From Streptomyces sp. NRRL S-337 (lineage in GTDB: Bacteria > Actinomycetota > Actinomycetes > Streptomycetales > Streptomycetaceae), in the NCBI RefSeq assembly GCF_000720175.1, contig NZ_JOIX01000010.1, positions 84,122 to 148,121 of the forward strand: a stretch of 64,000 bases of DNA. The letters run 5' to 3'. Made by a program: the position numbers and the translations under genes. This document shows positions 23,915-33,848 of the stretch, in pieces. Each line of letters begins with the position of its first letter. Position 1 is the stretch's first letter. The notes below the pieces were generated by a model, which saw only the letters and a program-made list of their open reading frames with translations, made no database searches and was not told the DNA's origin.

Positions 23915-25027
23915 ATGACATCCGAACCAGCTATTTGTGGGGGCGACGCCGAACTGTCATCGACAGAACACGGCGAGCACATTCCGCCCCTCACCCCTGA
24001 GAAGAACTCGGCCCGCACGATTCTGTGGGAGGCAGTCACCCATCGGCCCTTGGAGGAAGTCGCCGCCCTCGTGGAACTGCTCCGCCGGAGCGGCGACGTT
24101 CCCAATCCCGGCGACGAAGCCCTCCGGCTGGCGGTCGTTTCCCGTCCGGTGAGCGAGGTCGCGGAGCTCTTCGAGCTGCTCCGGTCCGACCCGCACACCG
24201 CGGAGGCCGGGCACGACGCGCTGCGCGCGGCCGCCGTCGGCCGGTCCGTCGAGGAGGTCGCGCAGCTCATCGAGCTGTTCGACCGGACGAAGGCGGGCGA
24301 CACCGACCCGTACGGCATGCCCCCGCACTTCCCGCCGGACCCCGGTCCCGGCGGTCCCGGCGGCCCTGGGGGACCCGGCGGTCCGGGCGGCGGACCGGGG
24401 GAGCCCGAGCCCACCGCTGCCATGCCGTTCCTCGACCCGGACGTCCGCCCCCTCGGCCCCACCGGCCAGCCGGCCGGAGCCGGCGGCCGGTACGACAACG
24501 CGGCGCACCAGCCGCAGCGCACCCCTTGGTCCCGTCCCGCCGCCAACCAGCAGCAGGGCGGGCAGCCGGCGTGGGCCCAGCAGCACGCCGGGCACGACGA
24601 GCCCCGGCAGCCGGGCTACGCGTTCCCCGGTGTGCTGCGGTCCGTGCTGCGCTGGCCGGCCGCGGCCACGCTGGCGCTGTGCGGGCTGAGCCACCTGCCG
24701 GTGCACGCCGGGCACATGCAGGGCGCCCAGGTGGTCGCCGGGCTGTCGATGGCCATCGCCGTGGTCTACCTGCTGCTGGCCGGCTGGCTGGCGATGCGGG
24801 ACACCGCTCTGGTCTGGACGGTCAGTGCCGCCGCGGCCATGGTCATCATCGCGCTGCACGCGCTGTCCCGGGCGGGCGTGCTGACCCCCCTGGGCAGTGG
24901 TCTCGGCGAGACCGGGATGTGGCCCGAACTGCTGGCGGTGGCCCTGGCGATCGTCAGTGCGGGTCTGGCCGGGGCGGCGCTGCTCAGCCGTCCCCGCCGG
25001 GTAGGTCCGGCACCGGCCGGAGCGTAA
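23915..25027 (+). CDS. Membrane protein with 33-residue helical repeats and collagen-like linker
   Basis: A 370-residue protein. Residues ~45-125 hold two full and one partial 33-residue repeats of the form RP-x-x-EVA-x-L-x-ELLR...G-x-DALR-x-A-x-V. A Gly-Pro-rich linker (GGPGGPGGP type) and a Gln/Pro-rich stretch follow. The C-terminal ~120 residues contain four hydrophobic helices (LRWPAAATLALCGLSH; VVAGLSMAIAVVYLLLAGWL; LVWTVSAAAAMVIIALH; LLAVALAIVSAGLAGAALL). The topology suggests a cytoplasmic repeat domain on a small membrane anchor. GGAG is six bases before the ATG at 23915. I do not recognise a characterised family; the repeat probably mediates protein contacts. Confidence 0.75.
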   Translation: MTSEPAICGGDAELSSTEHGEHIPPLTPEKNSARTILWEAVTHRPLEEVAALVELLRRSGDVPNPGDEALRLAVVSRPVSEVAELFELLRSDPHTAEAGHDALRAAAVGRSVEEVAQLIELFDRTKAGDTDPYGMPPHFPPDPGPGGPGGPGGPGGPGGGPGEPEPTAAMPFLDPDVRPLGPTGQPAGAGGRYDNAAHQPQRTPWSRPAANQQQGGQPAWAQQHAGHDEPRQPGYAFPGVLRSVLRWPAAATLALCGLSHLPVHAGHMQGAQVVAGLSMAIAVVYLLLAGWLAMRDTALVWTVSAAAAMVIIALHALSRAGVLTPLGSGLGETGMWPELLAVALAIVSAGLAGAALLSRPRRVGPAPAGA

Positions 25028-25046
25028 CCGGCCGCGGAAGCCGGCC

Positions 25047-25093
25047 ACGGGCGCGGGCCGGGACCCCGAATCGGGGTCCCGGCCCGCGCCCGT
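25047..25093. terminator. Long bidirectional terminator hairpin
   Basis: A perfect 22-bp GC-rich stem (25047-25068 with 25072-25093) with a three-base AAT loop stands between convergent genes. It is one of the strongest hairpins in the window. Confidence 0.85.
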
Positions 25094-25117
25094 CGGCGTC
25101 CGCCGCGGCCGGCCGGC

Positions 25118-25468
25118 TCAGGTGTGCGGGGCGCCGTAGTGACCGGCCAGCATCCGGTGGTACTCGTCGTCCCCGATGTGCTTCTCCCGCTCGAACTCCG
25201 GGGCGTCCTCGATGTCCTTCTTCGTGCACGCGAGGTAGATCGTGCTGCGGTCCAGGTCGATCGAGGAGATGAGACCGGCCGGCAGCAGGATCTCCCGGCC
25301 GAAGATCCACACTCCGGTGTCGACGACCAGATAGCTGGCCCCGGCCTCGTCGGAGTGCTCGTCGACCGACCCGACGGTGCCGTCGATCGCCTCGACGGCG
25401 AAACCGGTGAGATCGGTCCCGGACACGTACCCCACGCTGTCCTGGTAACCCCAGATGTTCTGCGTCAC
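25118..25468 (-). CDS. PRC-barrel domain protein
   Basis: A 116-residue cytosolic protein with a PRC-barrel-like beta domain (DLTGFAVEAIDGTVGSVDEHSDEAGASYLVVDTG followed by GREILLPAGLISSIDLDRSTIYLACTKKDIEDAPEF). Such small proteins are common stress-associated genes in Streptomyces. GTG 25468 has GGGGAGG six bases upstream; the frame is open further up, but that part overlaps the small hydrophobic-protein gene. Its biochemical role is unknown; PRC barrels often bind RNA or proteins. Confidence 0.8.
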   Translation of the reverse strand: MTQNIWGYQDSVGYVSGTDLTGFAVEAIDGTVGSVDEHSDEAGASYLVVDTGVWIFGREILLPAGLISSIDLDRSTIYLACTKKDIEDAPEFEREKHIGDDEYHRMLAGHYGAPHT

Positions 25469-25515
25469 GGAAAACCTCCCCTGTGCCTGCCGGACGGCGG
25501 CCGGTCGGGCCGGCG

Positions 25516-25686
25516 CTACCAGCGGTACCAGCGGCCGCGCCCGCCACCCGGCCCGGGCGAGCGGACGAGGAACCCGATCAGCCAGATCGCCAGTGCCACC
25601 AGGGCGACGATCCACAGTGCCTTCAGCACGAAGCCCAGCCCGAAGAAGATCAGGACGATGAGCAGGACCAGAAGCAACGGAACCAT
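25516..25686 (-). CDS. Small hydrophobic membrane protein (56 aa)
   Basis: A very short gene that most length cut-offs would miss. It encodes 56 residues: two hydrophobic stretches (VPLLLVLLIVLIFFGLGFVL and LWIVALVALAIWLIGFLV) joined by a short Lys-Ala link, then a Gly/Arg tail ending RGRWYRW. This is the pattern of the small 'hydrophobic protein' found beside stress genes in many streptomycetes. GGAGGT is eight bases before the ATG. It lies between the PRC-barrel and DUF6328 genes on the same strand. Probably a two-helix inner-membrane peptide; function unknown. Confidence 0.8.
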   Translation of the reverse strand: MVPLLLVLLIVLIFFGLGFVLKALWIVALVALAIWLIGFLVRSPGPGGGRGRWYRW

Positions 25687-25770
25687 GGCCTTCGACCTCC
25701 GTCTTCGCGGATTCCCCTCGCTGAGACCATCATGCCCCCGGCGGCCCGGGCCGGCGCCCGGGGCGGGGAC

Positions 25771-26274
25771 TCACTCCTTCTCCTTCGACGAGTACCAGTG
25801 CAGCACCCACCCGGGCAGCGCGAACCAGCAGAGCGCGAACCAGACGACCATCCCCACCACGATCCAGGGCGCAAACGTGTCACTCATCGCGAGCCGCAGG
25901 ATCAGCAGCAGCGCCGAGGCCACCGTCGCCAGCAGCAGCACCGTCCCGACCAGCGCCAGCCGCGACGCCCACACCACCGTCTCCGGCTTGAGGCGGTGAC
26001 CGGTGACCAGCCGGTGGAAGGTCACCGTGCCGATCAGCGCGCCCGTGGTCGCCGCGCCCAGCAGCACCGTCACCACGTAGATGAGCTGGTCGGTGTGGCT
26101 GAGCGTCGGGAACCGCGAGGTGAAGACCACGGTGAGCAGGAAGCCGAAGAGGATCTGCACCCCGGTCTGGATGACCCGCACCTCCTGGAGCAGTTCGATC
26201 CACCGCCGGTCGGCCCGTTCCTCCGGCGACTCGTCGCGGCCCGACGACGTCTGACGCGGCCCCAGTGCTCGCAC
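25771..26274 (-). CDS. DUF6328-type four-helix membrane protein
   Basis: A 167-residue membrane protein. A charged N-terminus (SSGRDESPEERADRRWIELLQEVRVIQTGVQ) precedes four hydrophobic helices (ILFGFLLTVVFTSRF; LIYVVTVLLGAATTGALIG; ASRLALVGTVLLLATVASALLLIL; WIVVGMVVWFALCWFALP). The ELLQEVRVIQTGVQILFGFLL block is the mark of the DUF6328 family. GTG 26274 follows GGAGG by four bases. It lies downstream of the Clp ATPase on the same strand, in a run of stress-type genes. Function unknown. Confidence 0.78.
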   Translation of the reverse strand: MRALGPRQTSSGRDESPEERADRRWIELLQEVRVIQTGVQILFGFLLTVVFTSRFPTLSHTDQLIYVVTVLLGAATTGALIGTVTFHRLVTGHRLKPETVVWASRLALVGTVLLLATVASALLLILRLAMSDTFAPWIVVGMVVWFALCWFALPGWVLHWYSSKEKE

Positions 26275-26333
26275 CGGTCCTCCCTCCGTCCGCCCCTTCC
26301 CGAAGGCTCTTCTCCTGCTTCTGCCCCGCGGCG

Positions 26334-28898
26334 CTACGTCCTCTCGGGCTGGTTGATGCGGAACGCCAGCTCCTTGTCCGCCACCTCCACGCACACCTCG
26401 TCGCCCGCGGACAGCGCACCGTCCAGCAGCAGCCGCGACAGCGCGTTGTCCACCTCGCGCTGGATGACGCGCCGCAGCGGCCGGGCCCCGTACTCGGGCT
26501 GGTGGCCGCGCTGGGTGAGCCAGTCCACGGCCTCCGGGCGGAACTGCACGGAGATGTCCTGGGCGTGCAGCCGGCGCCGGGTGCCCTCCAGAAGCAGGCC
26601 GGTGATCTGCCGCAGCTGCTCGTCGGTGAGCCGGCGGAACACGATGATCTCGTCGAGCCGGTTGAGGAACTCCGGGCGGAAGTGCTCGCGCAGACTGGCC
26701 AGCGCCCGCTCCCGGGCCCCGTCACCGGCCTCCGGCCCCGTCACGTCCGGGCCGAAGCCCAGCACCCCGCGCCCGCCGCTGAGCGCCTCCGAGCCCAGGT
26801 TGCTGGTCATCACGATGACGGTGTTCTTGAAGTCGACGGTGCGGCCCTGGGAATCCGTCAGATGCCCGTCGTCGAGCACCTGCAGCAGCATGTTGAAGAC
26901 GTCCGGGTGGGCCTTCTCCACCTCGTCGAAGAGCAGCAGCGAGTACGGGTGCAGCCGCACCGCCTCGGTCAGCTGGCCGGCGTCCTCGTGGCCGACGTAT
27001 CCGGGCGGCGCACCCACCAGCCGGCTGACCGTGTGCCGCTCCTGGTACTCGCTCATGTCCAGCCGCACCATGCGGTCCTCGCTGCCGAACAGGGCCTCGG
27101 CGAGCGCCCGCGCCAGCTCCGTCTTGCCCACCCCGGTGGGGCCCAGGAAGAGGAAACTGCCGATCGGGCGGTCCGGGTCGGAGAGCCCGGCCCGCGACCG
27201 CAGGATCGCCTCGGAGACCGCCGTGACGGCGTCGTCCTGCCCGATCACCCGGGTGTGCAGCCGCTCCTCCAGCCCCAGCAGCCGCTCCTTCTCCTCCTGG
27301 GTCAGGCTGCTGACCGGCACACCGGTCTGCCGGGACACGATCTCGGCGATGTCCTCGCCGGTGACCGACACGATCCGTCCGTCCCCGCTCGGCGCCGACC
27401 CCTGGGCGGCCTCGATCCGCGCGGTCAGCTCCGCGAGCCGGTCCCGCAGTTCGGTCGCCCGCTCGTACTGCTCCGACGCCACCGCCTGGTCCTTGTCCAC
27501 CGCCAGCTGCTCCACCTCGCGCTCCAGCGCCCGCACGTCGGTGGTCTTGGTGCCCGAGCGCAGCCGCACCCGCGCACCGGCCTGGTCGAGCAGGTCGATG
27601 GCCTTGTCGGGCAGGAAGCGGTGGGCGATGTAGCGGTCGGAGAGCTCGACGGCGGCACGCAGCGCCTCGGGGGTGTACCGCACCTGGTGGTGCGCCTCGT
27701 AGCGGTCCTGCAGTCCGCGCAGGATGGCCACCGTGTCCTCGACCGTCGGCTCGGGCACCAGGATGGGCTGGAAGCGGCGGGCCAGCGCGGCGTCCTTCTC
27801 GATGTGCCGCCGGTACTCCTCCAGCGTCGTCGCGCCGATCACGTGCAGCTCACCGCGGGCCAGGGCGGGCTTGAGCATGTTGCTCGCCTCCAGCGAACCG
27901 CCGTCGCCGCTGCCGCCGCCGGCCCCGACGACCGTGTGCAGCTCGTCGATGAAGATGATCAGCGAGTCCGGGTGGGCCCGGACCTCCTCCATGATCCCGT
28001 TCATCCGCTCCTCGAAGTCACCGCGGTAGCGGGTACCGGCCACCACGGAGGTCAGGTCCAGGGCGACCACCCGGCGGCCCGCCAGGATGTCCGGCACGTC
28101 GCCGTCCGCCAGCCGCTGGGCCAGCCCCTCGACGATCGCGGTCTTGCCCACGCCCGCGTCGCCCACCAGCACCGGGTTGTTCTTCCCCCGGCGGCAGAGG
28201 ACCTCGATGGTCTGCTCGATCTGCTCCTCGCGGCCGATCACCGGGTCGATCCGGCCGGCCCGGGCGATGTCGGTCAGATCGCGGCTGTACTTGTCGAGGG
28301 TCGGGGTGTCGTGCTTGGGCGCGGCGCCGTGCTCGCCCCCGGAGTGGTGCGAGGAGGGGCCGTGACCGCTCTGGGGTGCGGCGTTGGGGTCGAAGTGGGC
28401 GAGGTTGAGGATCCGGCCCGCCGCCGAGTCCGGATTGGCGGCCAGCGCGTCCAGCACGTGTTCCGGGCCGATGTATGACGCGCCGTGGTCCCGCGCCAGG
28501 TCGTGCGCGCCCAGCAGCGCCCGCTTCACCGCGGGGGTCACCGCCACGCTGGACTGCCGCGGCCCGCTGCCGGCGCTCCGGTCGATCTCGGCCGCCAGCG
28601 CGTCCGGGTCCGCCCCCGACTGCCGCAGCAGGGTCCGGGTCGGCTCCGCGGACAGCGCCGCCCGCAGCAGGTGTTCGGTGCCGAGCTCGGTGCTGCCGTG
28701 CTCGGCGGCGTACGAGGCGGCGGAGGTCACCAGGTCCCGGGCGGGCCCGCTCATCAGGCGTGCGATGTCCGCCTGCCGGGGCAGCGACTGCCCCGCCTCC
28801 CCGCCCGCCGACTTCGCGGCGCTGCCGAAGAAGCGCGCGAGGAATTCACCGAACGGGTCCGGGCCGTAACCCTCCGGACCCATGAATCCATTGCTCAT
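26334..28898 (-). CDS. ClpC-like Hsp100 AAA+ chaperone/unfoldase
   Basis: An 854-residue double-ring AAA+ protein. The N-terminus starts with an unusual Gly/Phe-rich leader ([20 protein letters not shown]), then two Clp_N repeats (~55-165), a His/Gly-rich linker, NBD1 with Walker A GDAGVGKT (246-253) and IIFIDELHT, a middle region with a UVR-like motif ([13 protein letters not shown]), NBD2 with GPTGVGKT and [12 protein letters not shown], and a ClpB D2 small domain at the end. The short middle domain fits ClpC rather than ClpB. No obvious ClpP-docking L/IGF loop was confirmed. ATG 28898 lies seven codons inside an open frame; no strong ribosome site. It should unfold proteins using ATP; partner protease unknown. 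Confidence 0.88.
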   Translation of the reverse strand: MSNGFMGPEGYGPDPFGEFLARFFGSAAKSAGGEAGQSLPRQADIARLMSGPARDLVTSAASYAAEHGSTELGTEHLLRAALSAEPTRTLLRQSGADPDALAAEIDRSAGSGPRQSSVAVTPAVKRALLGAHDLARDHGASYIGPEHVLDALAANPDSAAGRILNLAHFDPNAAPQSGHGPSSHHSGGEHGAAPKHDTPTLDKYSRDLTDIARAGRIDPVIGREEQIEQTIEVLCRRGKNNPVLVGDAGVGKTAIVEGLAQRLADGDVPDILAGRRVVALDLTSVVAGTRYRGDFEERMNGIMEEVRAHPDSLIIFIDELHTVVGAGGGSGDGGSLEASNMLKPALARGELHVIGATTLEEYRRHIEKDAALARRFQPILVPEPTVEDTVAILRGLQDRYEAHHQVRYTPEALRAAVELSDRYIAHRFLPDKAIDLLDQAGARVRLRSGTKTTDVRALEREVEQLAVDKDQAVASEQYERATELRDRLAELTARIEAAQGSAPSGDGRIVSVTGEDIAEIVSRQTGVPVSSLTQEEKERLLGLEERLHTRVIGQDDAVTAVSEAILRSRAGLSDPDRPIGSFLFLGPTGVGKTELARALAEALFGSEDRMVRLDMSEYQERHTVSRLVGAPPGYVGHEDAGQLTEAVRLHPYSLLLFDEVEKAHPDVFNMLLQVLDDGHLTDSQGRTVDFKNTVIVMTSNLGSEALSGGRGVLGFGPDVTGPEAGDGARERALASLREHFRPEFLNRLDEIIVFRRLTDEQLRQITGLLLEGTRRRLHAQDISVQFRPEAVDWLTQRGHQPEYGARPLRRVIQREVDNALSRLLLDGALSAGDEVCVEVADKELAFRINQPERT

Positions 28899-29211
28899 GT
28901 GTGTCCGTTCCGCTGTCACGGCCGTACCGCGACACGCTGCCTTGGTCGGGTTCGTTCCTGGGCCCGGCCCCGGGGGCCGGGCCCGCTGCGGTCGCCCTCG
29001 GGCTCCTGCCCCGGCGGGTGCCCGAGCGGCGGGAGGTCACACGTGACACGCCGCTCCACTGCTTCAGGATCGGTTCCGGCCGAGCCATCCGCACCCGGGC
29101 GGGCACCCGCCGGCCACCACGCATCCGGTGCAAAACCGCTGTCCGGGCGTTAACCGCGGCCCGGTCCGGGAACCCGTTGCGGTGGGCCGCCGGAAGCACG
29201 GCGGCCGCACG
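28899..29211. other. Divergent intergenic region clp/udgX
   Basis: This 313-bp region lies between the divergent Clp and udgX genes. It holds a CCCCGGGGGCCGGG palindromic patch near 28970 and must carry both promoters. I see no gene and no clear HspR/HAIR-type inverted repeat (CTTGAGT...ACTCAAG). Confidence 0.5.
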
Positions 29212-29871
29212 ATGGGGAAGGCGGTGCCGCTCGTGGAGGAGCCTACGGACGTGGGGGAGGGGTACGACGCCACGCCGTACCTGCCCGCCCGCGGCGGTCT
29301 GGCGGCGCTGCGGCGGGCCGCGGCCGACTGCCGGGGCTGCCCGCTCTTCCGCGACGCGACGCAGACGGTCTTCGGCGCCGGCAGCGCCTCGGCACGGACG
29401 GTGTTCGTCGGGGAACAGCCGGGCGACCAGGAGGACCGCCAGGGCGAGCCGTTCGTCGGCCCGGCCGGACGGCTGCTGCGCAAGGCGATGAACGAAGGGG
29501 GGCTCGACGAGCGGCAGGCGTATTTCACCAACGCCGTCAAGCACTTCAAGTTCACCGTCGCCGCCCGCGGCAAACGCCGCATCCACAAGGCCCCGAGCCT
29601 GCGGGAGATGACCGCCTGCCGGCCCTGGCTCAACGCCGAACTGGCCCAACTCGACCCGGAGGTGATCGTGGTGCTCGGCGCCACAGCGGCCAAGACCCTC
29701 CTCGGTTCTTCGTTCAGGGTGACGAAGGAGCGGGGCGCACCGATCGAGAGCGAGCGCGGGCTGGTGGTGGCCACCGTCCACCCGTCGTCCGTCCTGCGCT
29801 CCGACGACCGCGCCGAGGCCTACGCCGGCCTGGTCTCGGACCTGCGCGTGGTGGCCGGGCTGCTGGAGTAG
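29212..29871 (+). CDS. udgX: UdgX-family uracil-DNA binding/cross-linking protein
   Basis: A 219-residue member of the uracil-DNA glycosylase superfamily. Motif A is GEQPGDQEDRQGEPFVGPAG (68-87). The diagnostic KRRIH loop (121-125) carries His125, which in mycobacterial UdgX attacks the sugar after uracil removal and leaves the protein covalently bound to DNA. Cys40, Cys43 and Cys136 are in the positions of Fe-S ligands, and VATVHPSSVL is the C-terminal motif. I start at ATG 29212, but the ribosome site is weak and a nearby GTG is possible. It is followed two bases later by the frameshifted decarboxylase gene. Confidence 0.9.
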   Translation: MGKAVPLVEEPTDVGEGYDATPYLPARGGLAALRRAAADCRGCPLFRDATQTVFGAGSASARTVFVGEQPGDQEDRQGEPFVGPAGRLLRKAMNEGGLDERQAYFTNAVKHFKFTVAARGKRRIHKAPSLREMTACRPWLNAELAQLDPEVIVVLGATAAKTLLGSSFRVTKERGAPIESERGLVVATVHPSSVLRSDDRAEAYAGLVSDLRVVAGLLE

Positions 29872-29873
29872 CC

Positions 29874-31354
29874 ATGGCCGACCACACCAGCGCCCCCGTC
29901 CTGCAAGCCCTCGCCGACCACCACACCAAGGGCCGGCTGCCCTTCACCCCGCCCGGCCACAAACAGGCCCGCGGCGCCGACCCGGAGGTACGGGCGGTGC
30001 TCGGCGACGCCGTCTTCCTCGGCGACGTCCTCGCCTCCGGAGGGCTCGACGACCGGCGCACCAGGGGAGAGGTGCTGGAGCGCGCCGAACGGCTGATGGC
30101 CGACGCGGTGCACGCCGACCACGCCTTCTTCTCCACCTGCGGGAGTTCCCTTTCCGTGAAGGCCGCGATGCTGACCGTCGCCGGCCCGCACGAGAAACTG
30201 CTGATCGGCCGGGACGCCCACAAATCCGTGGTGTCCGGGCTGATCCTCTCCGGCATCCGGCCGGTGTGGGTCGAGCCCCGCTGGGACGCCGAGCGGCACC
30301 TGGCCCACCACCGTCGGCCCAGGAGTACGAACGGGCCTTCGCCGCGCACCCCGACGCCCGCGGGGCGCTGGTCACCAGCCCCACCCCGTACGGCACCTGC
30401 ACCGACCTGCGGGCCCTCGCCGACGTCTGCCACCGCCGGTCCCGCCCGCTGATCGTGGACGAGGCGTGGGGCGCCCACCTGCCGTTCCACCCCGGCCTGC
30501 CGTCGTGGGCGATGGACGCCGGGGCCGACGTCTGCGTCACCAGCATCCACAAGATGGGCAGCGGCCTGGAACAGGGCTCGGTCTTCCACCTCCAGGGGGA
30601 CCTGATCGACCCGGCCAAGCTCAAGATCAGGGCCGATCTGCTGGGCACCACCAGCCCGTCGGTGCTGATCTACGCCGGGCTGGACGGCTGGCGCCGCCAG
30701 ATGGCCCTGCACGGCCGGGAACTGCTGGGCCGCGCCCTGGACCTGGCCGCCGAGGTCCGCACCGCCGTCGAAGCGATCGACGGACTGCACGTCAACGACC
30801 GCGCGGACCTGTGCGGCCCCGGACTCGCCGACGACGTCGACCCGCTGCCCGTCGTCATCGACGTCAGCGGCCTGGACACGACCGGCTACCGCGCGGCGGA
30901 CTGGCTTCGCGAACACCGTCACCTGGACGCGCACCTCGCCGATCACCGCCGGATCTCCACCCAGCTCACCCACGCCGACGACGAGGAGACCACCGGCGCC
31001 CTGCTGACCGCGCTGAAGGACCTCGCCCACGCGGCGGCGGACCTGCGGCCCGCGCCCACCGTCCAGGTGCCGGACCCGGCAGGGCTGCGCATGGAACAGA
31101 CCTGCCTGCCGCGGGACGCCTTCTTCGGCGACACCGAGGACATCCCCCCGGCGGACGCCGCGGGCCGGATCGCGGCCGAGATGATCACCCCGTACCCGCC
31201 CGGGATCCCGGCCGTGCTGCCCGGTGAGCGGCTCACCGAACCCGTCCTGCGCTATCTGTGCTCCGGCGTCGAGGCGGGCATGAACCTGCCCGACGCCACC
31301 GACCCCGGCCTCGGCACGGTCCGCGTGCTGGCCGCATCGGACTCCGCGGGCTGA
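29874..31354 (+). pseudogene. Orn/Lys/Arg decarboxylase (fold-type I PLP), broken by a frameshift
   Basis: Two overlapping frames together make one ~490-residue PLP enzyme. The first (from ATG 29874) gives PFTPPGHKQARG, FFSTCGSSLSVKAAML and GRDAHKSVVSGL. It runs to WDAERHLAHH, then loses homology and stops at 30452. The second frame resumes at SAQEYERAFAAHPDARGALVTSP and carries VDEAWGAHLPFHP, the PLP lysine in SIHKMGSG and the C-terminal TPYPPGIPAVLPGE to 31354. The join lies near 30308-30313, where CACCACCG would need one more C to restore the frame (His-His-Pro-Ser). This is either a single-base deletion in a real gene or a sequencing error in a C run. Intact, it would make a polyamine such as cadaverine or agmatine. 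Confidence 0.8.
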
Positions 31355-31403
31355 CCGGGCCGGAACCACACCACCAGGTCCTCGCAACGCCCTGGAACGC
31401 CCC

Positions 31404-31468
31404 GGTGAATCCGCGTGACCGAGGCCCGGACGCCCGGGGGCGAGCCGTTCGGGCCGGGCGGGTTCACC
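31404..31468. terminator. Candidate bidirectional terminator between convergent genes
   Basis: GGTGAATCCGC (31404-31414) pairs with GCGGGTTCACC (31458-31468) with one T:G wobble, enclosing a GC-rich segment that can itself fold. It lies between the decarboxylase remnant and the FUSC gene. The 180-bp gap holds no gene. Confidence 0.4.
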
Positions 31469-31538
31469 GACTCGACCCGGGCCGGATGCTCGCCGCCGCT
31501 GACCGCGATCCCCTTCCCGGGGTCGGACCGGCGTCGGA

Positions 31539-33725
31539 TCAGATCTCCTCCTGGATGCGGGTCAGATCGGTGGTGAGCCCGTCCAGCCAGATGACCGAGT
31601 CCAGCAGCAGGGCCGCGGCCAGCGCCCGGGACTCCCGGTCCGGGCTGTCCCGAGGGATCCGCTGGACGACCGCCAGCAGCCCGCGGACGTCCAGCGGCGG
31701 GCTGCGGTCCGGCGGCGCGCTGTGGTCGGCGTCCAGCCGCCGGGCGAGCGCCCGGTAGCCGGCCGCGGTGTCGTCCGCCGCCCGCCGCAGCCAGTCCCCG
31801 GTCTCCCGGTGGGTGATCCGGCCCGGGCGGCCGGGCAGCAGCCGTTCACCTCGCCGGGCGTCCGCCGCGGCGACCAGCACCGCGGGCCAGTCCGGCTGCC
31901 GGGCGGTGCGCTCCCGCGGCTCGCTCTGGTACTGGGCCAGGCTCTCGCGCGCCAGCGCCAGCGCACGGTTGATCGCCCCGAGGTCCGCTTCGGTGTCGCG
32001 CCCCGCGCTGCCCGGCCCGCCCGTCGCCATGCCCGTCCGGCCGGCCCCGGTGCGGTCCACGACGCGGGTGGCGGTGCGCCCGATGGACGCGGCGATCGCC
32101 GCGGACAGCGCCGCCATGCTGCGCCGCACCTCTTGCCCTGCGCCCCGCGGCCAGGCCACCAGACCGCAGATCAGCCCGATGACGCTGCCCGCCAGGACGT
32201 CGGTCAGCCGGACCGGCGCGAGGTGCCAGGTGACCCGGGAGACCTGCGCGAACAGCGTGGCGACGACCAGGGTGAACCCGCCCTGCGCCCAGGCGAGCCC
32301 GCGCAGCGGCCCCAGCGTGAACGCCAGCAGCATCACCAGCGGCAGCAGGACCGCGTACACCGCCGCCCGGTCGTCCACCAGGGCCAGCAGCCCACCGGCC
32401 AGTACCGCGCCGGCCAGCGTGCCCAGCAGCGCCTGCCGGATCGCGGAGCGGGTCTCCAGGCTCGTCGTCCGGGTGAGCGTCAGGGTCGCCAGCAGCACCC
32501 AGAAGCCGTGCTGGAGGTCGAGCACCCCGGCGACCGCCCGGGCCGCGGCCAGCCCGAGCGCGAACCGGCAGGCGTTCTGGAAGATCACCGAACGCGGCGT
32601 GAGGTGGCTGGTCAGCCGCAGCCACCACAGCGCGGGGGCGTGCCCCCGGGCGTAGCCGAAGGCGTGCCCGGCGGTGTCCCGGCCGACGCTGCGGTCGCCG
32701 AACAGCAGCCGGGTGGCCAGCACCAGCACGACGGTGGCGTCCGCGGCCTGCACCACCAGCGACCGGCGGCGCAGATAGACCAGCCGGTCGTCGGGGTCCA
32801 GCCGCTCCAGGGTGTCCAGGGCCTGGTGGGTGCGCACGGGCCCCAGCTCGCGCTCCAGTTCCGCGGCCCGCGGCCCCTGCCCGGGCCGCAGCCTCCGGCC
32901 GTCGTGGAGCGCCCGGGCGGCCCCGCGGGCGGCATCGCCGATGCCGGTGAGCAGGGCGACCGTCTCGGGCCGGTAGGCGCGGTGTGCGCCCTCGGCGGTG
33001 TGCAGGGCGTCGAGCCGGGCCAGCAGGGTGCGGGCCGCCTCGGCGGCGTGCTGCATGGCCTTGTGGGCGACGGTGGGGGACGCGGGCAGGTCGGCCGGCG
33101 GGACCCGGGACGGCCGCAGCGCGTCGGCGGCGGACCGGGCCCGGTCGAGCAGTGGTCCGGGAGCCGGTGCGCCGTGCAGCTGGGCGAGGTCCGCGGCCGC
33201 GTCGGCGGCCCCGGCCAGCAGCCGGCGGAACGGCGGGGTGTCCGGTTCGGGCAGCAGGAATCGCTGGGCGGCCGCGAGCAGGGCCGCGCCCAGCAGGAAT
33301 CCGGCCAGCCGCTGGCCCAGCAGCGCAGGGGCGTACGGCGGGAAGCACGGCAGGATGTAGAGCAGCTGCATGCCAGGGGCCGCCCCGGCGATCCGCGGCC
33401 CGGTGGTCCCCGCGTACGCGATGACGAAGCCGACGACGAGCATGCCGAGGACCGCGGCCCAGGTCCGTACGGCCAGCAGCGTGCCCAGGGTGAGCAGCAG
33501 CAGACCGGCCGGGACCGCGGTGAGCACGGTCGCGGCGCGCTGCCGCCCGGACCCGGGGATGCGGGCGAGCGCGCCCAGCGACACCGCGGTGAAGGCGGCG
33601 TACACCGCCATCGCGGTCAGGCCGAGCCCGTAGCGGCTGAGGTAGAAGCCGACGCAGGCCGCGGTGGTCACACGGACCGCGTTGCCGACCACCGAGCGGT
33701 GCCCGCGCAGGCCCTGGATGCTCAC
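31539..33725 (-). CDS. FUSC-family membrane transporter
   Basis: A 728-residue protein with two hydrophobic bundles of about five to six helices (~20-160 and ~390-540), each followed by a soluble helical domain. The second bundle contains the FUSC signature area (FALGLAAARAVAGVLDLQHGFWVLLATLTLTRTTSLETR...QALLGTLAGAVLAGG). The family exports aromatic acids and similar compounds (fusaric acid resistance, AaeB-like). The GTG at 33725 is the most likely start but lacks a well-placed ribosome site. It diverges from a PadR regulator gene, a common arrangement for efflux of phenolic compounds. The substrate here is inferred only. Confidence 0.82.
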   Translation of the reverse strand: MSIQGLRGHRSVVGNAVRVTTAACVGFYLSRYGLGLTAMAVYAAFTAVSLGALARIPGSGRQRAATVLTAVPAGLLLLTLGTLLAVRTWAAVLGMLVVGFVIAYAGTTGPRIAGAAPGMQLLYILPCFPPYAPALLGQRLAGFLLGAALLAAAQRFLLPEPDTPPFRRLLAGAADAAADLAQLHGAPAPGPLLDRARSAADALRPSRVPPADLPASPTVAHKAMQHAAEAARTLLARLDALHTAEGAHRAYRPETVALLTGIGDAARGAARALHDGRRLRPGQGPRAAELERELGPVRTHQALDTLERLDPDDRLVYLRRRSLVVQAADATVVLVLATRLLFGDRSVGRDTAGHAFGYARGHAPALWWLRLTSHLTPRSVIFQNACRFALGLAAARAVAGVLDLQHGFWVLLATLTLTRTTSLETRSAIRQALLGTLAGAVLAGGLLALVDDRAAVYAVLLPLVMLLAFTLGPLRGLAWAQGGFTLVVATLFAQVSRVTWHLAPVRLTDVLAGSVIGLICGLVAWPRGAGQEVRRSMAALSAAIAASIGRTATRVVDRTGAGRTGMATGGPGSAGRDTEADLGAINRALALARESLAQYQSEPRERTARQPDWPAVLVAAADARRGERLLPGRPGRITHRETGDWLRRAADDTAAGYRALARRLDADHSAPPDRSPPLDVRGLLAVVQRIPRDSPDRESRALAAALLLDSVIWLDGLTTDLTRIQEEI

Positions 33726-33835
33726 CTTTCCACTATTGGCCGACCGGCCGCGGTCCGCACCGCGCGCCGCGGCCGGGGGCCCCGGCGCAAGGGAGTTGGC
33801 GCCTTCCGGACCCCGGTCGTGGCGGCGCCGGACCG

Positions 33836-33841
33836 TAGACT
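33836..33841 (+). promoter_or_regulatory. Candidate -10 box for leaderless padR transcript
   Basis: TAGACT stands seven bases before the GTG start at 33849 with no Shine-Dalgarno between them. A short GGCGC-N10-GCGCC inverted repeat lies upstream in the same 123-bp divergent region and could serve as an operator. Confidence 0.45.
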
Positions 33842-33848
33842 GCGGAAC

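Noticed and set aside
31722..33848. Plus-strand frame opposite the FUSC gene continuing into the PadR regulator
   Set aside because: The sequence before the PadR start is antisense shadow. The GTG at 33849 with the TAGACT box explains the regulator.
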